A program made the translations under genes and the position numbers. Of a stretch of 64,000 nucleotides of DNA, positions 51,239 to 60,662 are shown in pieces. The stretch is from NCBI RefSeq assembly GCF_030161475.1, contig NZ_BSUG01000087.1, positions 1 through 64,000 on the forward strand, read 5' to 3'. Origin of the DNA: Tetragenococcus halophilus subsp. flandriensis. Lineage in GTDB: Bacteria; Bacillota; Bacilli; Lactobacillales; Enterococcaceae. Below the pieces are notes generated by a model. That model was given only the letters and a program-made list of their open reading frames with translations, was not told where the DNA came from and did no database searches. Numbering within the stretch: the first letter of the stretch is position 1; each line of letters begins with the position of its first letter.

Positions 51239-53050
51239 ATGTGTGGAATTGTAGGAATTGTAGGAAAGACTCATGCAGAACAAATTATCATTAATGGTTT
51301 ACAACGTTTAGAATATCGCGGTTATGATTCGGCTGGTTTATTTGTATCAGATGAAAAACAGGAGCATTTGGTCAAATCTCAAGGTCGAATCAAAAATTTA
51401 CAAGAAAAACTAACAAATGAAGTGAATGGGACAATAGGAATCGGCCATACACGTTGGGCAACTCACGGAAAACCTTCAGAAGAAAATGCACACCCGCATA
51501 CTTCACAAAACGGTCAATTAGTCTTAGTTCATAATGGCGTTATCGAAAATTTTGCGGAACTTGCAAATGATTATCTAGCTGAAGAAAATTTTTATGGTCA
51601 AACAGACACTGAAATTGTCGTGAATTTGATTGCTTCATTTATGGAAAAAGAAAGCTTATCTACTAAAACAGCATTCCAAAAAGCGCTTAGCGTTATACAT
51701 GGTTCATATGCTTTTGCTTTAGTGAATAAAGAAGAGCCTGAAACAATCTATGTTGCTAAAAATAAAAGCCCATTGTTAATTGGCTTAGGCGAAGGTTTCA
51801 ATGTTATTGCAAGTGACGCTTTAGCTGTTTTGGACCAAACGCATGAATTCGTAGAAATCGCGGATAATGAATTGGTCACAGTAACCGCTGACGGTATTGT
51901 GATTGAAGATCAAAAGGGCGAAATCATTCAACGCGATGCTTACCAAGCCCAATTAGATGCTTCTGACATCGAAAAGGGAACTTACCCTTTTTATATGCTA
52001 AAAGAAATTGACGAACAACCTACGGTAATGCGTAAGTTAACGCAGGAATACCGAGATGATCGAGGAAAAGTTAATATTGATAAGGACTTGGTTGAAGAAA
52101 TTTCAGCAAGCGATCGTATTTATATTGTAGCTTGCGGAACAAGTTATAATGCTGGGTGGGCCGCTAAAAGCTTACTTGAAACAGTGACGCAAATTCCGGT
52201 TGAAGTACAACTTTCCAGTGAGTTTGGTTATAACATGCCTTTACTTTCAGAAAGACCTTTTTTTATTTTTCTAACTCAAAGTGGGGAAACAGCGGACAGC
52301 CGACAAGTTTTAGTCCAAACCAATCGTTTAGGCTTTCCGTCATTGACAATTACTAATGTTGCGGGTTCAACCTTATCCAGAGAAGCTAACTATACGCTAC
52401 TGCTTCATGCTGGTCCTGAAATTGCTGTTGCTTCCACCAAAGCTTATACCGCACAAATTGCGATGTTAGCAATTTTAGCGCAAGCAGTAGGAAAAAATAA
52501 AAATAGTAAAGCAAGTACTTCATTTAATGCTTTCCATGAATTGTCCATCGTAGCAACTGCTATGGAAAGTATGGTAGATGAAAAAGACTATATCTCAAGT
52601 TTAGTCGAACAATATTTAAGTACTACCCGCAATGCTTTTTATATCGGTCGTGGAAATGACTATTATGTGGCCTCAGAAGCTGCATTGAAACTAAAAGAAA
52701 TTTCCTATGTACAAGCAGAAGGGTTTGCTGCTGGTGAATTAAAACATGGAACGATTGCTTTAATTGAAGAAGGTACTCCAGTACTGGGCATTATTACCGG
52801 TCAAAATACGGGTGCCCATACACGCGGAAACTTAAAAGAAGTTGAGAGTCGTGGTGCTAATACCATTGTGATTGCCTCAGAAGAAATGGCAAGACAAGAA
52901 GACCAAATCATTTTACCCACAGTGCATCCGTTATTAACAAGCTTGGTCGCTGTTATTCCAACACAGTTGATCGCTTACTATGCTTGCCTGCAACGTGGTT
53001 ATGATGTCGATAAGCCACGAAACTTAGCTAAATCAGTGACAGTAGAATAA
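51239..53050 (+). CDS. glmS: Glutamine--fructose-6-phosphate aminotransferase (isomerizing)
   Basis: Makes glucosamine-6-phosphate for peptidoglycan and other amino sugars; about 603 residues. The ATG at 51239 is chosen so that Cys1 of the glutaminase domain follows the initiator (MCGIVGIVG). The N-terminal Ntn glutaminase region includes [11 protein letters not shown] and THGKP, and two SIS isomerase domains follow (CGTSYNAG and [12 protein letters not shown]). It is controlled by the ribozyme in its leader. Confidence 0.97.
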   Translation: MCGIVGIVGKTHAEQIIINGLQRLEYRGYDSAGLFVSDEKQEHLVKSQGRIKNLQEKLTNEVNGTIGIGHTRWATHGKPSEENAHPHTSQNGQLVLVHNGVIENFAELANDYLAEENFYGQTDTEIVVNLIASFMEKESLSTKTAFQKALSVIHGSYAFALVNKEEPETIYVAKNKSPLLIGLGEGFNVIASDALAVLDQTHEFVEIADNELVTVTADGIVIEDQKGEIIQRDAYQAQLDASDIEKGTYPFYMLKEIDEQPTVMRKLTQEYRDDRGKVNIDKDLVEEISASDRIYIVACGTSYNAGWAAKSLLETVTQIPVEVQLSSEFGYNMPLLSERPFFIFLTQSGETADSRQVLVQTNRLGFPSLTITNVAGSTLSREANYTLLLHAGPEIAVASTKAYTAQIAMLAILAQAVGKNKNSKASTSFNAFHELSIVATAMESMVDEKDYISSLVEQYLSTTRNAFYIGRGNDYYVASEAALKLKEISYVQAEGFAAGELKHGTIALIEEGTPVLGIITGQNTGAHTRGNLKEVESRGANTIVIASEEMARQEDQIILPTVHPLLTSLVAVIPTQLIAYYACLQRGYDVDKPRNLAKSVTVE

Positions 53051-53052
53051 AG

Positions 53053-53140
53053 GGTACTACGCCTCACTTTCGCTCGCCCTAGTACTGTTCATCAGCTACT
53101 CTCAGCTCCCTTTGGTCGCTGAATTGTAGTGATTCACAGC
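53053..53140. repeat. GC-richer stem-loop segment after glmS
   Basis: Positions 53054-53059 (GTACTA) pair with 53080-53085 (TAGTAC), and near 53104-53123 TCAGC...GCTGA forms another short stem with an inner CC/GG pair. The stretch is markedly less AT-rich than flanking intergenic DNA and sits between the glmS stop and its terminator. It may be an intergenic repeat of this genus. Confidence 0.4.
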
Positions 53141-53184
53141 AAAAAAGCTTGTAACGCCTTTATTTGGTAGTTACAAGCTTTTTT
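53141..53184 (+). terminator. Terminator of glmS
   Basis: A 15-bp perfect stem (53141-53155 with 53170-53184) with A and T tracts. Confidence 0.85.
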
Positions 53185-53223
53185 ATGATTCAATGATTTA
53201 AGTAAAAGAGTCTTGTCTGTATT

Positions 53224-53643
53224 TCATTCAGAATAAGGAATAACCTCATAAGAAGCATATGGATAATCTCCGATAATTTTTGATACCGGACAACGTTTCG
53301 CTGCTGTATCTATATAACTACTCGCTTCATCAAGATCAATTCCGTCGATGGCTGCATAAGCTTTTAATTCAAAAAAATGTTCTTTAGTATTTTCATCTTC
53401 ACAATAGTCTATATGAACCTCCACTCGACTCTTTTTTTCAATTCCTTTACTCTTTAAAAGAATTTCAATGGTTGAATTAAAGCAAGTTGCCCATGAAAGT
53501 CCGATAAGTTGTTCTGGATTTGTTCCTGCTTCAGTGCTTGTTGGTCTAGATGTAACAACAGCTAATTCGTGCTCGCCTCTAGTGTAAGCTGTGCCTTTTA
53601 AACCTTGATCGTTAACAACTTCTGTATGATAAATTTTTTTCAT
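53224..53643 (-). CDS. OsmC/Ohr family peroxide-resistance protein
   Basis: A 139-residue OsmC-fold protein most like Ohr, a thiol-dependent organic hydroperoxide reductase. The two redox cysteines are visible: C54 in SWATCFNST and C118 in KRCPVSK, with the GTNPEQL segment before the first. A third cysteine (HIDYCED) is not part of the family motif. AGGAGG precedes the ATG. It is transcribed alone, on the strand opposite to glmS. Confidence 0.88.
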   Translation of the reverse strand: MKKIYHTEVVNDQGLKGTAYTRGEHELAVVTSRPTSTEAGTNPEQLIGLSWATCFNSTIEILLKSKGIEKKSRVEVHIDYCEDENTKEHFFELKAYAAIDGIDLDEASSYIDTAAKRCPVSKIIGDYPYASYEVIPYSE

Positions 53644-53791
53644 ATAAAACGCCTCCTGTTATTGCTTTCATAAATTCATTATATGCTAGTAAGTATCTTT
53701 TTTAAATTACAAGTGAGAAAACAGTTGTATACTAAACGATTAAAATTTATGATAAGATGGGAATAAAAGAGGAATGTAGAAAGGAATTTTT

Positions 53792-54559
53792 ATGGAAACT
53801 ATTACAAATTTTAGAGATTTAGGTGGTATAAAAAATCGTGAAGGTCAAGTACTAGCTGGAAAAAAGTTACTACGTTCTGGAGAATTAAGTAAAGTCTCAC
53901 CGCAAGATCAAAATGAACTAGTGGAAAACTATCACTTGGGAAAGATCACCGATTTACGTTCAAGCCAAGAAATTAAAGAACGTCCAGATGAACATTTTAA
54001 AAATACAGATTATGTACATATTGATATTTTTAAAAATGTTAAGGGACAAGGAACAGGTCTTGATGACTTTAAACAAATTTTTTCGCCTGATACAGCTAGA
54101 AATTATATGAAAGAAACCTACCGCACGATGGCAGTCAACCCTAGTGCGCAAGAAGGTTTCAAAAAAGTGATTGAATCAGCCTTAAGTGTTGATTCTAATA
54201 AGAGTTTTCTTTTTCATTGTTTTGCTGGAAAAGACCGCACCGGGGTTTCAGCCACTTTGCTATTAGAAATCTTAAATGTACCTAAAGAAACGATCTACAA
54301 AGACTATCTAGCAACCAATGCTATGCGCGTACAAGAAAACGACGAAATCATTGCTAAGGCGATCAAAGAAGGCACAGATAGTAAAACAATCGAAGCATTA
54401 AAAATCGCTTTAACCGTTGATTCTTCTTATTTAGATACTTTCTATCAAATGGTTAATGAAGAGTTCGGCGGTATAAAGAATTATTTAACAAATGAGTTAA
54501 AAATTACTTCTAACATGCAAAATGAAGTACGTTCCTTATACTTAGCAAATAGTAGATAG
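53792..54559 (+). CDS. Tyrosine-protein phosphatase (Y_phosphatase3 type)
   Basis: A 255-residue protein phosphatase. The CX5R signature is HCFAGKDRTG (Cys143 to Arg149) and the N-terminal NFRDLGG and LRSGELS motifs identify the Y_phosphatase3 group, which includes Listeria LipA-like tyrosine and lipid phosphatases. The substrate is unknown. The gene has an AAGGA ribosome site. A small membrane-protein gene follows 23 nt later. Confidence 0.9.
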   Translation: METITNFRDLGGIKNREGQVLAGKKLLRSGELSKVSPQDQNELVENYHLGKITDLRSSQEIKERPDEHFKNTDYVHIDIFKNVKGQGTGLDDFKQIFSPDTARNYMKETYRTMAVNPSAQEGFKKVIESALSVDSNKSFLFHCFAGKDRTGVSATLLLEILNVPKETIYKDYLATNAMRVQENDEIIAKAIKEGTDSKTIEALKIALTVDSSYLDTFYQMVNEEFGGIKNYLTNELKITSNMQNEVRSLYLANSR

Positions 54560-54582
54560 CGTGATATTGGAGGAATGCTAAG

Positions 54583-54768
54583 TTGACAGTCAAACGCTTT
54601 GTCCAACTATTTATTTGTTATTTTGTCTCTATTACTATAGCGATGTTAGTTACTAAATTATTTTCAATCACTAATACCTGGTTAGCTATAATTCTAGTTG
54701 CAGTTATTGGTTATGTTGTTTTAATTATTCCCTTAACTATACTGACACTTTCAAAACAAAAGAAATAA
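54583..54768 (+). CDS. Small membrane protein, two transmembrane helices
   Basis: A 61-residue hydrophobic protein. Helices cover about residues 8-28 and 32-54, with a Lys-rich end (SKQKK). It begins at a TTG at 54583, placed 8 nt after GGAGGA; an ATG in between opens only a four-codon frame. No family is recognised. It lies between the phosphatase gene and a terminator and is probably co-transcribed with the phosphatase. Confidence 0.65.
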   Translation: MTVKRFVQLFICYFVSITIAMLVTKLFSITNTWLAIILVAVIGYVVLIIPLTILTLSKQKK

Positions 54769-54800
54769 AAACGACTGTTTTTTTGAACAGTCGTTTTTTT
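54767..54800. terminator. Bidirectional terminator
   Basis: A 13-bp perfect stem (54767-54779 with 54786-54798), A tract on one side and T tract on the other, between the small membrane protein and the amidohydrolase pseudogene. Confidence 0.85.
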
Positions 54801-54813
54801 GCTTTTATTTAAA

Positions 54814-56009
54814 TTATAAAGAAAATACAGCATTGCCTTTATAATAGCTTGTACAGACAGTTGACTTTCGTGCAACAAATTCAGCACTGCATGAACTATC
54901 AGCTAGTATAAATGTAGCCTCATCGCCTTCTTTGAGCCACAAATTCTCTCCTACTGTCTTTTTACCTGTGACCAGTTCCATACAATCTGTCAAACCATCT
55001 TGGGTTGTTATACCGAAAATTTCAGCGTATCGATTTAATTTCTCAAGTATATTGCCATCGCCAAAAGGTGACCATGAATCATAAACATTATCACAACCCA
55101 AAGAAACATCCACCCCATAGCGACGCAATTCTTCCAAGGGTGGAATCACGCCATCAAGAGGCACACTTGAAATAATAGAAATTTGTTGATCTGCTAATTC
55201 TTGGAAAAATTCTTTACGTTCATCTCCCCTAAAATCATTTAAACCAAAAGCATGACTCACGGTTACTTTATTTTGCCAATTACTTTCTTTTGTCAATTTT
55301 AATAATTCATAAAATGTTTTCTTGCCTTCTTCTGCCCGTTCGTGTACGTGAATATCGATAGGTACATTAAACTTTGTCGCTAAATCAAAGGTATAGTATA
55401 AAGATTTTTCTGTATTTTTATCCAGTACAGTCGGATCCACTCCCCCGATAAGATCTGCACCGTTTGCTAAGGCTGTTTGGACATCTTTGTAGGCGTTAGA
55501 TAAAAGCATACCGTGTTGAGGAAAAGCAACTAATTGATAAGCAAATTTTTCTTGATACGCTTTTAAAGCCTCTATAGTTTGCTGTAAGAACTTCTGCCCC
55601 ACTTTTGGATGAACATCTATATGTGAACGAAAAAAACTAACACCATGCTGCATTTCTCTATCAATTAATGCTTCATACGTTCAGAAAGCGGGAGCTCTAA
55701 GGTGTTTAGTTCTGGAATTTCTTTTGTGAATCGCTCAATAATTGAGTTAGCAGGTGTAATTGGCTGCCAGTTCGTACCCAACTTGGTTTTATCAAAATGA
55801 CAATGCATTTCTCGGATACCAGGTAAAAGCAAATACTTGCGACCATCAATCTTTTCATAGCCATCTTCTACTTGCTTGTGATTTTGAATTTTACTTACCT
55901 TACCATTTTCGATGAATAAATCGACTAACTGTGTGTTAGTTCCTGAAACAAATTCCCCTTCTTTTGCATAAGATGTTTCAATTTTGACATTTTGTAACCA
56001 CTTTCCCAT
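54814..56009 (-). pseudogene. Cytosine-deaminase-like amidohydrolase, broken by a frameshift
   Basis: A metal-dependent hydrolase of the CodA/isocytosine-deaminase group split in two frames. The first part (56009-55665) starts MGKWLQNVKIE and holds the metal motif MHCHFDKTKL, then stops shortly after LSERMKH. The second part (to 54814) resumes in another frame at about EALIDREMQHG and holds HIDVHP, HVHERAEE, SHAFGL and LGCDNVYDSW. Joining the frames, with one base missing near 55670, gives all expected metal and catalytic residues, about 397 residues in total. Possible explanations are a recent mutation, a sequencing error, or recoding. It lies 13 nt after thrC, an unusual partner. Confidence 0.8.
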
Positions 56010-56022
56010 GACAAACTCCTTC

Positions 56023-57504
56023 TTATTTTAAATTCAATACTTTTTCTACATAATGTGTCATTTCTTCAGCAGAAATTTTATCATTATGTTTAATTTCTGC
56101 ATTTTCTAATTCCTCTATAGCCGCAGGAACAGGAATTTCAGCAAATGTTTCCAGCTTATTGATCGCTTCTATCCCTTCTGCTTTTTCCCCTTCTTTAGTG
56201 ATCGCTTGAAGTACAGCTTGGGGAAACTTGTAAGGACTAGCCGTTGAAAGAATAACAGTTGGTAACATTTTTTCTTCATACTTATTCGCCACACAAGTTG
56301 CCACAGCTGTGTGCGGATCGATGACATAGTTTTCTTTTTCATAAACTTCACGGATTGTTTGCTCAGTTTCTTTTTCAGAAGCAAAATCAGCAAAAAAGTC
56401 GGATAAAGCACTTTTCATCTCTGCTGTAATCTTATAATTCCCCCTCTTATTTAAGTCATCCATCAGTTGTTTTGTTTTTACAGTGTCTTCTTTTGTTAGA
56501 TAAAACAATAAACGTTCTAGGTTACTAGAAACTAAAATATCCATTGATGGAGAAGATGTAACATAAAAAGGACGATTACGATCATAATTACCAGTTTGGA
56601 AAAATTCTGTTAACACATTATTTTGATTAGATGCACAAATTAACCGACGAATCGGAAGGCCTATTTTTTTTGCATAAAAACCAGCCAAAATATCTCCAAA
56701 ATTTCCTGTCGGAACTGAAAAGTTGACCTCTTCTCCACTTTCTATTTGTCCCGATTTTACTAATCGCGTATACGCATAAACATAATAAACAATCTGTGGA
56801 ACCAACCGTCCAATATTAATAGAATTTGCTGAAGAGAATACTTTATTATTTTCTGCCATTTTACTACGTAAATTCTCATCATTAAAAAGTTCTTTTACTT
56901 TCCTTTGTGCGTCATCAAAGTTCCCTTTAATTGCAGTAACAAAGGTATTCTCACCTTTTTGTGTAATCATTTGCTTTTTTTGTATGGGACTAACGCCACT
57001 TTCCGGATAAAAAACGATAATTCTAGTATTTTTGACATCAGCAAATCCTTCCATAGCCGATTTTCCAGTATCGCCAGAAGTCGCTGTAAGAATAACGATT
57101 TCTTTAGCCATATTATTTTTCTGTGCTGCTTTTTTCATTAAGTGCGGCAAGATGGATAGAGCGATGTCTTTAAAGGCTAAGGTTGGACCATGAAACAATT
57201 CTAAATAATACTGATCACCTACTTTTACTAAAGGGGTAATTTCTTGATTATCAAATTTTTGATCATAAGCCTTATTAATACATTCGTATAATTCCTCTTG
57301 AGTGAAATCAGGTAAAAATAGTTGCATAATCAAAGCCGCAATTTCTTGATAGCTTTGATTAGCTAAATGTTTAAAATCTAAATCAGTTTCAGGGATTTCT
57401 GTAGGGACATATAATCCGCCGTCTACAGCCAATCCTTGTAAAATCGCTTGCGAAGCTGAAACGACATTCTCAGAATCTCTGGTGCTTTTATAAAATAAAG
57501 TCAT
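56023..57504 (-). CDS. thrC: Threonine synthase
   Basis: PLP-dependent enzyme (493 residues) that converts O-phosphohomoserine to threonine, of the long class. The PLP lysine is in GPTLAFKDIALS, and the phosphate-binding ATSGDTGKSAMEGF and the later VPTGNFGDILAGF are intact. A GAGGAG site precedes the ATG. No T-box leader is visible upstream. It stands apart from other threonine genes and is followed by the broken amidohydrolase. Confidence 0.94.
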   Translation of the reverse strand: MTLFYKSTRDSENVVSASQAILQGLAVDGGLYVPTEIPETDLDFKHLANQSYQEIAALIMQLFLPDFTQEELYECINKAYDQKFDNQEITPLVKVGDQYYLELFHGPTLAFKDIALSILPHLMKKAAQKNNMAKEIVILTATSGDTGKSAMEGFADVKNTRIIVFYPESGVSPIQKKQMITQKGENTFVTAIKGNFDDAQRKVKELFNDENLRSKMAENNKVFSSANSINIGRLVPQIVYYVYAYTRLVKSGQIESGEEVNFSVPTGNFGDILAGFYAKKIGLPIRRLICASNQNNVLTEFFQTGNYDRNRPFYVTSSPSMDILVSSNLERLLFYLTKEDTVKTKQLMDDLNKRGNYKITAEMKSALSDFFADFASEKETEQTIREVYEKENYVIDPHTAVATCVANKYEEKMLPTVILSTASPYKFPQAVLQAITKEGEKAEGIEAINKLETFAEIPVPAAIEELENAEIKHNDKISAEEMTHYVEKVLNLK

Positions 57505-57626
57505 TGACGATCTCCTCTATTTTTTATTTCCTTTTAATATACCACAAAGCAGGCGTATTAAACATATGTATTCTTATTTTTTTAACTTATGGTATAGTAG
57601 AAAAAAATGCTTAGGAAGTGAAAAGC

Positions 57627-58787
57627 ATGCCAAGTTTGAAAGAAAAAATTATTGCAGAAAGTAAAAATTTAGGAATTGATAAGATCGGTTTTACAACTGC
57701 TGAACCCTTTGATGAATTAAAAGAGTCTTTGATTGCACAAAAAGCAGCTGGACATACTTCTGGCTTTGAACATAAAAATATTGATGAACGTCTTTATCCT
57801 GAATTAACTTTTGAAAATCCGCAAAGTATCATCGCGATTGCTCTAGCTTACCCAACAAAAATTCATGAAAAAGTACCTAGAGATGAGAAACGGGGACAAA
57901 TGGCCCGTGCTTCTTGGGGGATCGATTATCATGATATCTTAAAGAACCGTCTAACAAAACTTATTGCTTTTATTCAAAAAGAAGCTGCTAATACGCAAGA
58001 CGCCGAAAATTGGCGTTTTTTGCCACAAGTTGATACCGGAGAACTCGTGGATGTGGCTGTCGCCCAACGAGCAGGCTTAGGCTTTATCGGTCGAAACGGT
58101 TTATTGATTACAGAAGAATACGGTTCTTTTGTTTATTTAGGAGAAATTATAACAAATATTCAATTTGAACCTGATGAGCCCGGAACTTTTGGTTGTGGTG
58201 AATGTAGGCGTTGTATCACCCACTGTCCTACCGGTGCTTTATTAGGCGATGGAAAAATGAATGCGCAAAAATGTCTTTCTTATCAAACGCAGACAAAAAC
58301 GATGATGCCAAAAAAATATCGCAAACAGATTCATAATGTTATCTATGGCTGTGATATTTGTCAGCTAGTTTGCCCTTATAATCAAGGAAAAGATTTTCAC
58401 TTTCATAAGGAAATGGAACCTTCTATTGATGAAATGAGACCTAAATTAGCCCCTTTACTATCAGTTTCAAATCGAGAATTTAAAGAACAATTTGGACATC
58501 TAGCGGGAACTTGGCGAGGAAAAAAACCACTACAAAGAAATGCCCTGATTGCCTTAGCTAACTTAGGGGGAAGACAAAGTCTAGTCAAAATATGTCAATG
58601 TCTTGAAGACGTTCGACCCGTCATTCGCGGTACAGCTGTTTGGGCAATCGGAGAACTGACGAAAAGACAACCCGAGCAAGCAATTGACTTGCTTTACGAA
58701 CTAGAAGAAAAAGAAACAGATGGAGAAGTTTTAAATGAATTAGAAGAAACCTTAATAATGTTAGAAGAACGTAAAAAGAAGGCTTAG
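57627..58787 (+). CDS. queG: Epoxyqueuosine reductase
   Basis: Cobalamin- and Fe-S-dependent enzyme that reduces epoxyqueuosine to queuosine in tRNA, about 386 residues. Two 4Fe-4S cluster motifs are intact: [12 protein letters not shown] and [11 protein letters not shown]-terminal HEAT-like repeat ([11 protein letters not shown]) completes the protein, a form common in Firmicutes. The ATG at 57627 follows AGGA by 10 nt; the GTG at 57618 is less likely. It needs cobalamin, and a possible vitamin uptake S component lies convergent next to it. Confidence 0.94.
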   Translation: MPSLKEKIIAESKNLGIDKIGFTTAEPFDELKESLIAQKAAGHTSGFEHKNIDERLYPELTFENPQSIIAIALAYPTKIHEKVPRDEKRGQMARASWGIDYHDILKNRLTKLIAFIQKEAANTQDAENWRFLPQVDTGELVDVAVAQRAGLGFIGRNGLLITEEYGSFVYLGEIITNIQFEPDEPGTFGCGECRRCITHCPTGALLGDGKMNAQKCLSYQTQTKTMMPKKYRKQIHNVIYGCDICQLVCPYNQGKDFHFHKEMEPSIDEMRPKLAPLLSVSNREFKEQFGHLAGTWRGKKPLQRNALIALANLGGRQSLVKICQCLEDVRPVIRGTAVWAIGELTKRQPEQAIDLLYELEEKETDGEVLNELEETLIMLEERKKKA

Positions 58788-58806
58788 TAATCAAGCCTTC
58801 TTTTTT
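58773..58806. terminator. Bidirectional terminator between queG and the S-component gene
   Basis: A 13-bp perfect stem (58773-58785 with 58793-58805) with T runs on both outer sides as read on each strand. It overlaps the last codons of queG. Confidence 0.8.
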
Positions 58807-59318
58807 ACTGTCTTTTTATATAACTTTTGAAAAATCGGCGTCAATAATAAATAAAAACCACCATTTCCTATTGCATGTAATAAATCAAAGGAAAGCCCTG
58901 AAATATAGTAAGGCCAAAATTGCGGCATACCGTAAACCTCTACGTCGATACAAGCAATAATAAAGCCGTATAAAAATCCGGCAAAAATACTAAAAAGCGT
59001 CTGTAATGCTCTACTTTCTCGAAATATCGATACACTGCAGAAAAGTCCCATCAAACAAATAATGATCGTAAAAGAAAAAATCTGGGAAATTGTCCAGATA
59101 CCCATGCCTAAATAGATATTTGTTATAAGCACAGATAAAGTACTGATTAAAAGTCCACGGAAAATACCTAATTGTAAGGTAATAATTAAAAATATAGCGG
59201 TCATCGGTTGTATATTGGGTATAAATTGAAATAAAAGTCGTCCCACTGTACAAGTCGCTACTGTCATGGCTAAGTAAGCTAATTCATAGGTAGAAAAAAA
59301 CGAACGATCCTGCGTCAT
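58791..59318 (-). CDS. ECF transporter S component (CbrT-like)
   Basis: A 175-residue membrane protein with about six helices, typical length for an energy-coupling-factor substrate-binding (S) component. The conserved run PNIQPMTAIF, then GLLISTLSVLITN and GIWTISQIFSF resembles the CbrT/YpdP-like group, which includes cobalamin and other vitamin carriers. It would need a shared EcfAAT module, absent from this window. The substrate is not certain; cobalamin is plausible because of the adjacent queG. It ends a three-gene unit with the membrane protein and deoxyribosyltransferase. Confidence 0.7.
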   Translation of the reverse strand: MTQDRSFFSTYELAYLAMTVATCTVGRLLFQFIPNIQPMTAIFLIITLQLGIFRGLLISTLSVLITNIYLGMGIWTISQIFSFTIIICLMGLFCSVSIFRESRALQTLFSIFAGFLYGFIIACIDVEVYGMPQFWPYYISGLSFDLLHAIGNGGFYLLLTPIFQKLYKKTVKKKA

Positions 59319-59330
59319 ATTACGACTCCT

Positions 59331-59993
59331 TTAACTATTTAAAAATTGAACCCTAAACTTTTCAAAATAGGCGCTATTATATCGACTCTTATACCAAGCG
59401 AAAAAACTAAGAAGAAACGAACCAATAACATTGATCAATAAATCTCCCATGGTATCTTGCAATACTCGTCGCCCTACAAAAACCGTGTTACCACTTTTAT
59501 AACGTTGTAGATTCATATCTAAAAGCATATCCCAGCTCCATTCCCAAAATTCCCAAAAAACGCCACATATTCCTGCAAACGAAAAACCGAAAATCAGAAA
59601 TAGCCAAGGCGATATTGCTGTTATATTTTGTCCTTTTAAAAATTCACTTAAAATGCCATAACCAATAGCAGTTAAAATCATCGGACTTACCAAGTGTAAC
59701 AACTTATCCCACAAAGGAATAAACGTCATAAAATGTAAGCAAGTCCCTAGGAAAATAGCTAAGAAAATAAAAATCCAGAAAAAATAGACAACAAAGTTGG
59801 CAAATTTTAAACGAAAAAAATGATTTAAAATCTCTGGCGCATAGATTAAGAGGATCCCGGCAGAACATTCAACAATTTTAGTAAAGGTCGTATCAATAGT
59901 AGCAAGCCCTACAAAATATTCCCAGATAATAACCAGTAAAGTCAAAAAACCAAATAAAACTAACGTACGTTGCCTCTTTACATAGCTACTCAT
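59331..59993 (-). CDS. DUF2238-like polytopic membrane protein
   Basis: A 220-residue membrane protein with about six helices. The motifs DKLLHLVSPM and GVFWEFWEWSWDML followed by LQDTMGDLLIN resemble the YjdF/DUF2238 family, which have conserved His, Glu and Asp in the membrane. The role is unknown. It overlaps the upstream deoxyribosyltransferase gene by 4 nt and lies 12 nt before the S component gene, so the three form an operon. Confidence 0.72.
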   Translation of the reverse strand: MSSYVKRQRTLVLFGFLTLLVIIWEYFVGLATIDTTFTKIVECSAGILLIYAPEILNHFFRLKFANFVVYFFWIFIFLAIFLGTCLHFMTFIPLWDKLLHLVSPMILTAIGYGILSEFLKGQNITAISPWLFLIFGFSFAGICGVFWEFWEWSWDMLLDMNLQRYKSGNTVFVGRRVLQDTMGDLLINVIGSFLLSFFAWYKSRYNSAYFEKFRVQFLNS

Positions 59994-60481
59994 TTAGAAA
60001 CGCCCTGCTGTAAAAATTGATAGATTTCAGTTAGAAGCTCTTCTTCTGTAGAAAAAATTTGACCGTTTAATTTAATTAAACCAGCCGTATATAAATTCAA
60101 ATAATGAAACTGATTTTCGGCTACTGTTGAAATTGCCGCTAATTTTTCTTGGTTATCAGCGCCTTCTTGCCTAGAATCTGTATATAAGCCAAGGATCGGA
60201 ACACCGTTAGCGTAAGCCACACCAATCTCAGAAGCTACCCCATTATCAATGGTATTTCCATCCAATAAAGCGATCATCAGCTGACTTTCTTCTACTTGTT
60301 TAGTGTCAGCTAGTGCAATCATTTTACTATCTGCAAAAGCTGTTTTATCATTGATAGCAGCATTTTCTTGCGGAAGATAAATTGTAAGCTCCGTATACCT
60401 TTTTCGAATTTTATCGACTAAATAAGAATTATAAAGTAAATCACTTTTAGCAAACATCGGTGCAGCAAAATAAACTTTCAT
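59990..60481 (-). CDS. Nucleoside 2-deoxyribosyltransferase
   Basis: A 163-residue enzyme exchanging the base of a deoxynucleoside, a salvage step. The family signature MKVYFAAPMF at the start and the catalytic glutamate in NGVASEIGVAYA (E85) are present, along with ALLDG (71-75). The reaction may supply nucleobases or make unusual deoxynucleosides. It is the first gene of a unit with the DUF2238-like and S-component genes, an unusual grouping. Confidence 0.88.
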   Translation of the reverse strand: MKVYFAAPMFAKSDLLYNSYLVDKIRKRYTELTIYLPQENAAINDKTAFADSKMIALADTKQVEESQLMIALLDGNTIDNGVASEIGVAYANGVPILGLYTDSRQEGADNQEKLAAISTVAENQFHYLNLYTAGLIKLNGQIFSTEEELLTEIYQFLQQGVSK

Positions 60482-60597
60482 GTAAGTCCCTCCAATAAAG
60501 TTGTCCTGACCAAATCGATCACAACTACTTTATCAAATCTACTCGTTAAATACTAGCAAAAAATCATGACTTCCCTTAAGCAAATCTTACAAAAAGC

Positions 60598-60626
60598 TTT
60601 TATTCTCCTATTTAGATTGGTATAAT
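60598..60626 (+). promoter_or_regulatory. Putative extended -10 promoter of lepA
   Basis: A consensus TATAAT at 60621-60626 with TG one base upstream (TTGGTATAAT). The -35 region is weak (TTTTAT at 60598-60603). Confidence 0.55.
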
Positions 60627-60662
60627 TAATAAGCTGAAGGAAAAGAAATGAGGAATGATTCC

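Noticed and set aside
57505-57626. T-box leader or other riboswitch between thrC and queG
   Set aside because: No T-box signature such as AGGGTGGNACC and no specifier stem was seen; the gap is short and AT-rich.
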